NCBI GenBank assembly: GCA_913041095.1
Contig: CAJWIB010000079.1
Coordinates: 1 to 9,403 of the forward strand
Direction: 5' to 3'
Length of the DNA stretch: 9,403 nucleotides
DNA from: an uncultured Rhodospirillaceae bacterium
GTDB taxonomy: Bacteria > Pseudomonadota > Alphaproteobacteria > Rhodospirillales > UBA2165
Made by a program: the position numbers and the translations under genes. This document shows, piece after piece, positions 1 to 5,591 of the stretch (positions are counted from its first letter, which is position 1; each line of letters begins with the position of its first letter). The notes under the pieces were generated by a model. That model searched no databases, was not told the origin of the DNA, and was given only the letters and a program-made list of their open reading frames with translations.

Positions 1-86
1 AACGCGGTAAAAAAATGAGAGATATTGTCGGACGCCGCGATGGTGCTCAAGCAGTAGAATCACAAGCTGAAGCAGAAACGGCATAA
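1..86 (+). CDS. rpsE: 30S ribosomal protein S5, C-terminal end (partial)
   Basis: The window opens inside this gene. Only the last 27 or so codons are present, read from position 3 and ending at TAA 84-86. The visible residues RGKKMRDIVGRRDG match the usual C-terminal signature of bacterial S5. After it comes a short Ala/Glu/Gln tail (AQAVESQAEAETA). S5 is a small-subunit protein that contributes to decoding accuracy and to the mRNA entry channel; those regions lie upstream of the window. The stop codon is 4 bp before the rpmD ATG, the normal rpsE-rpmD-rplO order of the spc operon. The identification rests on a short stretch, but the neighbours support it strongly. Confidence 0.93.
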   Translation, partial: RGKKMRDIVGRRDGAQAVESQAEAETA

Positions 87-90
87 GATA

Positions 91-285
91 ATGGCTGATA
101 AAAACTCGACTGTTACGGTAACTCAGATCGGTAGCCCGATTGGCCGCCGTAAGGATCAGCGCCAGACTTTGATCGGTTTGGGGCTCAACAAAATGCACAG
201 GACCCGGACTTTGGAAGATTCGCCAGCCGTTCGCGGCATGATCAATAAGGTCCAGCATTTGGTCCGTGTTGAAGACGGCGCTTAA
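91..285 (+). CDS. rpmD: 50S ribosomal protein L30
   Basis: This 64-residue protein has the length and sequence of bacterial L30. The core VTVTQIGSPIGRRKDQRQTL leads into LGLNKMHRTRTLEDSPAVRGMI, which carries the family's conserved Leu-Gly-Leu-x-Lys and Arg-Thr-x-x-x-Glu-Asp-x-Pro-x-x-x-Gly-Met pattern. L30 is a small structural protein of the large subunit. The ATG at 91 lies 4 bp after the rpsE stop. No good Shine-Dalgarno sequence precedes it, so translation is probably coupled to rpsE. Its TAA (283-285) overlaps the ribosome-binding site of rplO. Nothing is truncated or odd. Confidence 0.97.
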   Translation: MADKNSTVTVTQIGSPIGRRKDQRQTLIGLGLNKMHRTRTLEDSPAVRGMINKVQHLVRVEDGA

Positions 286-296
286 GGAATAAGAAA

Positions 297-941
297 ATGA
301 GACTAAACGAAATTCGCGATAACGAAGGCGCCTGCAAATTGCGCACTCGTATTGGCCGTGGCGTAGGTTCTGGCAAGGGTAAAACTGGTGGCCGTGGAAT
401 CAAAGGTCAGAAATCCCGCTCAGGCGTGTCTTTAATTGGTTTTGAAGGCGGTCAAATGCCAATTTACCGGCGGACGCCAAAACGCGGATTCAACAATATT
501 TTTACCAAGAAATTCGAAATCGTTAATCTCGGCCGATTGCAAAAAGCTATCGATGAAAAGAAATTTGATGCCAAATCGACTGTTAATGTCAAAACCTTAG
601 CTGCTGCCGGCTTGATCCGTGGCAACAAGGACGGTGTTCGTCTGCTGGCTAAAGGCGAGCTTAAAGCCAGCCTGAATTGTGAAGTTTCCGGGGCGTCAAA
701 ATCAGCTATCGAAGCGATTGAAAAAGTTGGTGGTAAGGTCATATTGCCGTTAACAACGAAGGTCGATCTTGAAGCCCAAGAAAAATCGTATAAATCACAA
801 GCTAAGAAAGATGCTGCAACACCGGCTAAAAAAGCTGCCGCCGATGACGATGAAGAAGAAAAAGCCGCAGAGCCGAAAGCTGAAAAGGAAGCTAAGCCCG
901 AGGTTGAGTCCGAACCCGAACCCGAAGCTGGCACTGAATAA
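297..941 (+). CDS. rplO: 50S ribosomal protein L15 with long acidic C-terminal tail
   Basis: Residues 1-150 are a normal L15: the N-terminal MRLNEIRDNEGACK, the Gly/Lys/Arg-rich segment GRGVGSGKGKTGGRGIKGQKSR (about 20-41), FEGGQMPIYRRTPKRGF (about 49-65), and a C-terminal domain ending in VGGKVILPL. L15 binds 23S rRNA and acts late in 50S assembly. The protein is 214 residues, against roughly 145-165 in most bacteria. The excess is a low-complexity tail from about residue 160, Lys/Ala-rich first and then dominated by Glu, Asp, Pro and Ala. It reads through in frame to the stop, so it is not a frameshift. AAGGA at 284-288 lies 8 bp before the ATG and overlaps the rpmD stop. secY follows 22 bp after the stop. 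Confidence 0.97.
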   Translation: MRLNEIRDNEGACKLRTRIGRGVGSGKGKTGGRGIKGQKSRSGVSLIGFEGGQMPIYRRTPKRGFNNIFTKKFEIVNLGRLQKAIDEKKFDAKSTVNVKTLAAAGLIRGNKDGVRLLAKGELKASLNCEVSGASKSAIEAIEKVGGKVILPLTTKVDLEAQEKSYKSQAKKDAATPAKKAAADDDEEEKAAEPKAEKEAKPEVESEPEPEAGTE

Positions 942-963
942 ATAAGGAAATTTGAGGACGATA

Positions 964-2304
964 ATGGCATCTGCCGCCGAACAATTAGCCGCCAATTTAA
1001 ACTTTAGCGCGTTCAATAAAGCCACGGAGCTGAAGAAGCGTCTGTGGTTTACATTGGGTGCGCTGATTGTATACCGGCTCGGCACTTATATTCCTCTGCC
1101 GGGTATTGATCCGGTAATCCTGCAGGATATTTTCCGCCAGCAAGCGGGTGGTATTCTCGGCATGTTCAATATGTTTGCCGGTGGTGCACTCGGGCGCATG
1201 ACCATTTTCGCGTTGAATATTATGCCCTACATTTCCGCTGCCATTATTATGCAGTTGATGACATCGATTTCACCGTCGATGAACCAATTAAAAAAAGAAG
1301 GTGCAACCGGGCAAAAGAAGATCAATCAATATACCCGTTATTTAACGGTGTTGATTGCCACCATGCAGGCCTATGGTATTGCCGTCGGCATTGAAGGTAT
1401 GCAGGGCTCACTTGGTTCAGCCGTCGTTTCGCCGGGAGCTTTCTTCCGCTTTACCGCCGTCGTTACGCTGGTCGGCGGCACCATGTTCCTAATGTGGCTC
1501 GGAGAACAGATCACAGCCCGCGGTGTCGGTAATGGTATTTCGCTGATTATCTTCGCTGGTATTGTCGCTGAATTACCGAGTGCTTTGGCTGGAACGTTGG
1601 AATTGGGCCGCACCGGAGCGCTGTCTTCCGGTATTATTACTACCATCCTAATCATGGCGGTTTTTGTTATCTACGCAATTGTTTTTGTCGAGCGTGGTCA
1701 ACGCCGTCTGGTCGTACAGTATCCAAAGCGCCAACAAGGCAATAAAATGTATGGTGGTGAAAGTTCTCATCTGCCGTTGAAAATCAATACGTCCGGCGTG
1801 ATCCCACTGATTTTTGCCAGTTCCTTATTGTTGATGCCGACCACGGTGATCAGTTTTATGGCGAATACCGGACCGGAATGGCTGACCACAATTTCGTCTT
1901 TACTGGGTCGTGGGCAGCCATCTTATTTGATCATCTATAGTGCGTTAATCGCGTTCTTCGCTTTCTTCTACACTGCCGTTGTGTTCAACCCAGAAGAAAC
2001 CGCTGATAATCTTAAAAAGAATGGCGGCTTTATTCCTGGTATCCGTCCCGGTAAGAACACCGCTGAATATTTGGAATATGTGACGACCCGTTTAACCGTC
2101 GTCGGTGCCTCTTACTTGGTTGCCGTAGCACTATTGCCGGAGATTTTGATCTCCCAGTGGTCTGTGCCGTTCTTCTTTGGTGGCACCAGTTTGCTAATCG
2201 TCGTTACCGTAACAATGGATACAGTGGCGCAGGTGCAGTCACATATGCTGGCGCATCAATATGAGGGCCTTATCAAGAAATCCCGATTGAAGGGGCGGCG
2301 TTAA
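964..2304 (+). CDS. secY: Preprotein translocase channel subunit SecY
   Basis: SecY is the pore of the SecYEG translocon in the inner membrane. It passes unfolded preproteins to the periplasm with SecA and inserts membrane proteins with the SRP pathway. The 446 residues hold about ten hydrophobic segments. Family landmarks are YRLGTYIPLPGI (37-48), the glycine-rich plug region near AGGILGMFNMFAGGALGRM (61-79), GEQITARGVGNGISLIIFAG (180-199), and the cytoplasmic loop NPEETADNLKKNGGFIPGIRPG (342-363). Arg361 in that loop corresponds to the conserved C5-loop arginine needed for SecA-driven transport. I chose ATG 964 over an in-frame TTG at 952 because GAGG (954-957) sits 6 bp before the ATG and MASAAEQLAAN is the usual alphaproteobacterial start. 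adk begins 1 bp after the stop. Confidence 0.97.
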   Translation: MASAAEQLAANLNFSAFNKATELKKRLWFTLGALIVYRLGTYIPLPGIDPVILQDIFRQQAGGILGMFNMFAGGALGRMTIFALNIMPYISAAIIMQLMTSISPSMNQLKKEGATGQKKINQYTRYLTVLIATMQAYGIAVGIEGMQGSLGSAVVSPGAFFRFTAVVTLVGGTMFLMWLGEQITARGVGNGISLIIFAGIVAELPSALAGTLELGRTGALSSGIITTILIMAVFVIYAIVFVERGQRRLVVQYPKRQQGNKMYGGESSHLPLKINTSGVIPLIFASSLLLMPTTVISFMANTGPEWLTTISSLLGRGQPSYLIIYSALIAFFAFFYTAVVFNPEETADNLKKNGGFIPGIRPGKNTAEYLEYVTTRLTVVGASYLVAVALLPEILISQWSVPFFFGGTSLLIVVTVTMDTVAQVQSHMLAHQYEGLIKKSRLKGRR

Positions 2305-2305
2305 G

Positions 2306-2956
2306 ATGAATATGATTATTTTAGGCCCTCCCGGTGCCGGTAAAGGTTCGCAATGTGAGCGTTTGGTTGAAACGTATGGTCTCGTACAATTATCAACCGG
2401 TGAAATGCTCCGTGCCGAAGTTAAATCAGGCAGCAAGCTTGGCCAGACGGCGAAAAAACTTATGGATGCGGGCCAACTGGTGCGGGATGATCTGATTATA
2501 TCGATGATATCCAACCAATTCGATCAGCATCGCGATGCTAAAGGGGTAATCTTGGACGGGTTTCCCCGGACCACCGCCCAGGCGGAGGCGCTCGACGTGA
2601 TGTTATCTGAAAAAGGCTTAACAATGGACCATGTTGTCCAGTTGGAAGTTTGTGAAGATGCCATCGTTGAACGGCTTTCCGGTCGCTTTTCCTGCGCTAA
2701 TTGCGGTGCTGGCTATCACGATTCCTTCAGCCGGCCGGCTGAAGATGGTAAATGTGATAAATGCGGCCATACAAAATTTTTACGACGGTCTGACGATAAT
2801 CCGGAAACGGTGCGTTCCAGACTGGTTTCGTATCGGGAGCAATCTGCCCCAATATTACCCTTTTACCAAGATAAGGGTGTTTTACAGTCTGTCGGTGGTA
2901 TGGGGGGAATGGATGAGGTCTTTGACCAAATTAAGGAAATTGTCGCTAACGGATAA
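2306..2956 (+). CDS. adk: Adenylate kinase with Cys4 (zinc-type) lid
   Basis: Adenylate kinase interconverts ATP + AMP and 2 ADP in the cytoplasm and sets adenylate energy charge. The P-loop GPPGAGKGS is at residues 7-15. STGEMLRAEV (30-39) and GFPRTTAQAE (85-94) form the AMP-binding region, and the lid follows LSGRFSC (124-130). The protein is 216 residues, the long type with a complete lid. The lid has four cysteines, Cys130, Cys133, Cys150 and Cys153, in a CxxC...CxxC arrangement that in this family binds a structural zinc ion. The ATG is 1 bp after the secY stop, so translation is likely coupled. Placement between secY and rpsM is common in Alphaproteobacteria and Gram-positives. No terminator follows; the next gap holds the alpha-operon promoter. 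Confidence 0.98.
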   Translation: MNMIILGPPGAGKGSQCERLVETYGLVQLSTGEMLRAEVKSGSKLGQTAKKLMDAGQLVRDDLIISMISNQFDQHRDAKGVILDGFPRTTAQAEALDVMLSEKGLTMDHVVQLEVCEDAIVERLSGRFSCANCGAGYHDSFSRPAEDGKCDKCGHTKFLRRSDDNPETVRSRLVSYREQSAPILPFYQDKGVLQSVGGMGGMDEVFDQIKEIVANG

Positions 2957-2995
2957 CCAAGTGTTTATATGGTGTTGAAAATAGGGGCTAACGCA

Positions 2996-3023
2996 TTGAC
3001 TTTAGATACTTTGTGCCTATAAT
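2996..3023 (+). promoter_or_regulatory. Sigma70-type promoter of the alpha operon
   Basis: In the 134-bp gap between adk and rpsM, a -35 box TTGACT (2996-3001) and a perfect -10 box TATAAT (3018-3023) are separated by 16 bp. The start of transcription is expected near 3030, giving an rpsM leader of about 60 nt. The bases after the -10 box, CGCGCC (3024-3029), are entirely G+C. A G+C-rich discriminator is typical of stringently controlled ribosomal promoters, so repression by ppGpp in starvation is a reasonable inference. No terminator separates this promoter from adk, so read-through from the spc operon probably adds to expression. Confidence 0.85.
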
Positions 3024-3076
3024 CGCGCCACTTTGGGAACCCCCCGCGATAGAATTTGTAACTGTTTTTTAAAGCT

Positions 3077-3082
3077 AAGGAG
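3077..3082 (+). promoter_or_regulatory. Ribosome-binding site fixing the rpsM TTG start
   Basis: AAGGAG lies 8 bp before TTG 3091. It is one of the best Shine-Dalgarno matches in the window and supports initiation at TTG. No ATG or GTG in frame gives the conserved S13 N-terminus. Confidence 0.85.
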
Positions 3083-3090
3083 ATTCAGCT

Positions 3091-3471
3091 TTGGCTCGTA
3101 TCGCTGGCGTTAACATACCGACCCAAAAACGGGTTGAAATTGCGCTTACATATATTTTTGGAATCGGTCGCTCACATGCGAAAACAATTTGTACGAAAAC
3201 CGAGATTCCAGCTGGGCGACGTGTGCATGAACTTACCGATGATGAGGTCGTACGCATTCGTGAATTAATCGATGCGGAGTACCAGGTCGAAGGCGACCTG
3301 CGTCGTGAAACATCGATGAATACCAAACGGTTAATGGATTTGGGCTGCTATCGTGGTTTACGTCACCGGCGAGGTTTGCCGGTGCGTGGTCAGCGAACTC
3401 ATACCAATGCCCGCACCCGCAAGGGGCCAGCGAAATCAATTGCTGGTAAGAAAAGTGTAAAAGACGGTTAA
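3091..3471 (+). CDS. rpsM: 30S ribosomal protein S13, TTG start
   Basis: S13 sits in the head of the 30S subunit, contacts 5S rRNA/L5 across the subunit bridge and touches P-site tRNA through its C-terminal tail. The 126-residue product has the standard N-terminus MARIAGVNIPTQKRVEIALT, the helix-two-turn-helix region GIGRSHAKTICTK, and the basic C-terminal block RGLPVRGQRTHTNARTRKGP that enters the decoding region. Length is normal to slightly long, with a few extra residues after AGKK (SVKDG). The conserved first residues fix the start at TTG 3091, a rare initiation codon for such an abundant protein. AAGGAG 8 bp upstream partly compensates. The gene is first in the alpha operon, about 60 nt after the predicted transcription start. 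rpsK follows after 66 bp. Confidence 0.97.
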   Translation: MARIAGVNIPTQKRVEIALTYIFGIGRSHAKTICTKTEIPAGRRVHELTDDEVVRIRELIDAEYQVEGDLRRETSMNTKRLMDLGCYRGLRHRRGLPVRGQRTHTNARTRKGPAKSIAGKKSVKDG

Positions 3472-3537
3472 GTTTTGGGATTTACCCAGAATTTTAGCAG
3501 AATTTATATTGGTTCGATTTGAGAAATAAGGTCTAAC

Positions 3538-3930
3538 ATGGCAAAAGCGACAACAGCGCGTCCACGCCGCCGCGAGCGTAAGAATATCACCTCCGGTGTG
3601 GCACATGTGAATGCGACATTTAATAATACGGTAATTACAATTGCGGATGTACAAGGAAATGCTATTTCCTGGTCTTCTGCTGGTAGCCTAGGTTTCCGTG
3701 GTTCTCGTAAATCGACCCCATATGCAGCGCAGATTGCCGCTGAAGATGCGGGCCGTAAAGCGCAGGAACATGGAATGAAAACTTTGGAGATCGAAGTTAA
3801 GGGGCCAGGATCTGGACGAGAGTCCGCACTACGTGCATTGCAGGCTGTTGGATTTACGATCACCACTATTCGAGATGTAACACCAATACCGCATAATGGC
3901 TGTCGTCCGCGTAAGCGGCGACGGGTCTAA
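3538..3930 (+). CDS. rpsK: 30S ribosomal protein S11
   Basis: S11 is a platform protein of the 30S subunit that binds 16S rRNA near the mRNA exit. At 130 residues the length is normal. Landmarks are the basic N-terminus PRRRERKNI, GVAHVNATFNNTVITI (about 20-35), the WSSAGSLGFRGSRKSTPYAAQ segment (about 45-65), and VKGPGSGRESALRAL. The near-invariant C-terminus is IRDVTPIPHNGCRPRKRRRV. AAGG at 3528-3531 is 6 bp before the ATG. The 66-bp gap after rpsM is long for this operon but holds only a weak 5-bp hairpin. rpsD does not follow, as expected for Alphaproteobacteria; an 86-bp gap with a terminator-like hairpin leads to rpoA. Confidence 0.98.
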   Translation: MAKATTARPRRRERKNITSGVAHVNATFNNTVITIADVQGNAISWSSAGSLGFRGSRKSTPYAAQIAAEDAGRKAQEHGMKTLEIEVKGPGSGRESALRALQAVGFTITTIRDVTPIPHNGCRPRKRRRV

Positions 3931-3944
3931 CTAAATTCGTTTCG

Positions 3945-3988
3945 TTGGCTGGCCATCAGTAGGAGTGGTCAGTCAGATTTTTTCTTTT
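3945..3988 (+). terminator. Terminator-like hairpin (possible attenuator) between rpsK and rpoA
   Basis: The left arm 3945-3956 (TTGGCTGGCCAT) pairs with the right arm 3965-3976 (GTGGTCAGTCAG) around an 8-nt loop. This gives 12 consecutive pairs, 8 Watson-Crick and 4 G-U. One base later comes a U-rich run: six T (3978-3983), C, then four T (3985-3988). The G-U pairs would become A-C mismatches in the opposite strand, so the structure favours RNA made from the + strand, in the direction of the operon. It has the form of an intrinsic terminator, but it lies inside an operon whose next gene is essential. Partial termination, a processing site or a 3'-end stabilising hairpin are all possible. Function is inferred. 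Confidence 0.55.
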
Positions 3989-4005
3989 GTTTCTACTGCA
4001 TGATC

Positions 4006-4009
4006 GAGG
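4006..4009 (+). promoter_or_regulatory. Ribosome-binding site fixing the rpoA GTG start
   Basis: GAGG lies 7 bp before GTG 4017. It selects this codon over the upstream in-frame TTG at 3987, which lies inside the U-rich run and has no Shine-Dalgarno sequence. Confidence 0.8.
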
Positions 4010-4016
4010 CGCACAC

Positions 4017-5033
4017 GTGATTCAGAAAAATTGGCAAGAATTAATTAAACCGAACAAATTGGAAGTCGTTCAGGGCGCAGTTCCGGAACAGCGTGCAACT
4101 GTGGTTGCAGAACCTTTGGAGCGAGGCTTCGGTCTGACGCTTGGTAACGCCCTTCGCCGGGTTTTGCTGTCGTCCTTGCAGGGCGCAGCTGTAACCGCCA
4201 TCCAAATTGATGGTGTGCTCCATGAATTTTCTTCAATCTCTGGCGTACATGAAGATGTTACCGATATTGTTCTCAATGTTAAAAATCTCGGTATTTGCTT
4301 GCATAGCGAAATGGCCGGCCGTATGACCTTGGAAGCTAAAGGTCCTGGTGCGGTTAAAGCAGGTCAGATCGATACTGGTCATGACATCGAAGTGATGGAT
4401 CCGGAGCTCGTGATCTGTACACTTGATGATGGCGCCAGCATTCGCATGGACTTCACCGTTGAAATGGGTAAAGGTTACGTGCCGGCAGTACAGAACCGTC
4501 CGGAAGAGAGCCCGATCGGCTTGATTCCAATCGATGCTGTCTTCTCACCAGTTCGCAAAGTTGCTTACAAAGTTGACAATGCCCGGGTTGGTCAAGTTAC
4601 CGACTTTGACAAACTGTTGCTTGAAGTGACTACCGACGGAACGGTTTCTCCTGAAGATGCAGTTGCTTTGGCAGCGCGAATCTTGCAAGACCAACTGCAA
4701 CTCTTTATCAATTTTGAAGAACCGCAACTGGCCGTTCAGGAAGAAGCTCGCGACGAATTACCGTTCAACAAAAACTTGCTGCGTAAAGTTGACGAGCTTG
4801 AACTCTCGGTTCGCTCTGCCAACTGCCTCAAGAACGATAACATCATCTATATCGGTGATTTGGTCTTGAAAAGTGAAGCGGAAATGTTGCGGACGCCGAA
4901 CTTTGGCCGTAAGTCACTAAACGAAATTAAGGAAGTCTTGTCGCAAATGGGTCTCCATCTTGGTATGGAAATTCCAAATTGGCCGCCGGAAAATATTGAA
5001 GAGCTGGCCAAGCGATTGGAAGAGCCTTTCTAG
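4017..5033 (+). CDS. rpoA: DNA-directed RNA polymerase subunit alpha, GTG start
   Basis: The alpha subunit nucleates RNA polymerase assembly through its N-terminal domain and binds UP elements and activators through its C-terminal domain. The N-terminal domain covers about residues 1-235, with EPLERGFGLTLGNALRRVLLSS (32-53) as the core assembly motif. A linker (about 236-255) follows, then the C-terminal domain with LELSVRSANCLKNDNIIYIGDLV (261-283) and TPNFGRKSLNEIKEVL. Arg266 in VRSANC corresponds to the DNA-binding arginine 265 of E. coli. The GTG start gives 338 residues and the N-terminus MIQKNWQELIKPNK shared by alphaproteobacterial homologues. An earlier TTG (3987) would add ten residues of unrelated sequence. 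rplQ follows after 31 bp. Confidence 0.97.
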   Translation: MIQKNWQELIKPNKLEVVQGAVPEQRATVVAEPLERGFGLTLGNALRRVLLSSLQGAAVTAIQIDGVLHEFSSISGVHEDVTDIVLNVKNLGICLHSEMAGRMTLEAKGPGAVKAGQIDTGHDIEVMDPELVICTLDDGASIRMDFTVEMGKGYVPAVQNRPEESPIGLIPIDAVFSPVRKVAYKVDNARVGQVTDFDKLLLEVTTDGTVSPEDAVALAARILQDQLQLFINFEEPQLAVQEEARDELPFNKNLLRKVDELELSVRSANCLKNDNIIYIGDLVLKSEAEMLRTPNFGRKSLNEIKEVLSQMGLHLGMEIPNWPPENIEELAKRLEEPF

Positions 5034-5064
5034 GTTAATCTGTTAAGATAAAAGGAACAGAGCC

Positions 5065-5502
5065 ATGCGTCATCGTATGAGTGGCCGAAAACTCAACCGA
5101 TCATCCGCCCATCGCAAGTCGATGTTTGCTAATATGACGGCGTCGTTATTGCTCCATGAGCAAATTAAGACGACCAAGCCGAAAGCTAAAGATCTTCGGA
5201 CCTTTGTCGATAAGATGATTACGCTCGGCAAACGTGGTGATCTGCATGCCCGACGTCAAGCGATGTCGTTCCTGCGTGACAAGGAAGTGGTTTCAAAATT
5301 GTTTGATTCCCTGGCTGATCGCTATAAAGACCGCCAAGGTGGTTATAGCCGTGTGCTAGCTGCTGGTTACCGCTACGGTGATTCAGCGCCGATGGCCATT
5401 ATCGAATTGGTTGACCGCGATGAAGACGCTAAGGGTACTGCAGATAAAGCTCGCGTTGAGGCCGAGTCTGAGGCGGAAGATCAGAGAGCTGTTTCCGCAT
5501 AA
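5065..5502 (+). CDS. rplQ: 50S ribosomal protein L17
   Basis: L17 is a large-subunit protein near the peptide exit tunnel. Residues 1-118 are the family core: MRHRMSGRKLNRSSAHRKSM, ANMTASLLLHEQIKTTKPKAKDLR (22-45), DKMITLGKRGDLHARRQA, and GGYSRVLAAGYRYGDSAPMAIIELVDR (92-118). The last 27 residues form an acidic, Ala/Glu-rich tail (ending RVEAESEAEDQRAVSA). This puts the 145-residue protein in the longer class common in Alphaproteobacteria. AAAGGA (5051-5056) lies 8 bp before the ATG. It is the last gene of the alpha operon, and a strong intrinsic terminator begins 23 bp after the stop. Confidence 0.97.
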   Translation: MRHRMSGRKLNRSSAHRKSMFANMTASLLLHEQIKTTKPKAKDLRTFVDKMITLGKRGDLHARRQAMSFLRDKEVVSKLFDSLADRYKDRQGGYSRVLAAGYRYGDSAPMAIIELVDRDEDAKGTADKARVEAESEAEDQRAVSA

Positions 5503-5525
5503 TCTGGCTTCCAGTATACAATTTT

Positions 5526-5573
5526 AAAAGAGGCGGCACTTGGATCTAACTGGTGGCTGCCTCTTTTGTTTTT
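5526..5573 (+). terminator. Intrinsic terminator after rplQ
   Basis: The left arm 5526-5537 (AAAAGAGGCGGC) pairs with the right arm 5556-5567 (GCTGCCTCTTTT) through 12 consecutive pairs, 11 Watson-Crick and one G-U, around an 18-nt loop. The run TTTTGTTTTT (5564-5573) supplies the U tract. It closes the alpha operon. The A-rich left flank means it may also work weakly on the opposite strand. Confidence 0.92.
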
Positions 5574-5579
5574 AGAGGT

Positions 5580-5585
5580 TATAAT
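5580..5585 (+). promoter_or_regulatory. Possible -10 box for the protease-rarA-crcB-rluC unit
   Basis: A perfect TATAAT lies 6 bp before the protease ATG and just after the terminator. A 17-bp spacer puts the -35 region at 5557-5562 (CTGCCT), which matches TTGACA poorly. An upstream promoter is needed here because the preceding terminator should stop most transcription. If this box is used, the transcript would begin at or next to the ATG at 5592. The box match is seen directly; its use is inferred. Confidence 0.4.
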
Positions 5586-5591
5586 AGAAAT

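Noticed and set aside
952..963. TTG start giving SecY four extra residues
   Set aside because: The Shine-Dalgarno GAGG overlaps this codon region and is correctly placed for ATG 964 instead.
464..1085. Two overlapping minus-strand open frames of 168 and 96 codons across the end of rplO and start of secY
   Set aside because: They mirror the low-complexity GAA/GCC-rich tail of L15, giving Ser/Ala/Phe-rich translations without domains, and they overlap well-identified genes.
2631..2978. Plus-strand open frame of 115 codons in another frame of adk
   Set aside because: It lies almost wholly within the zinc lid and C-terminal part of adk, and its translation resembles no family I know.
3475..3489. 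Small hairpin TTGGG/CCCAG in the rpsM-rpsK gap
   Set aside because: It has only five pairs, one a G-U, with a 5-nt loop and no U tract. It is too weak to call a terminator.
5553..5591. GTG start giving the protease 13 extra residues ahead of its signal peptide
   Set aside because: The codon lies in the loop of the rplQ terminator, and the extension would bury a clear signal peptide that starts at ATG 5592.
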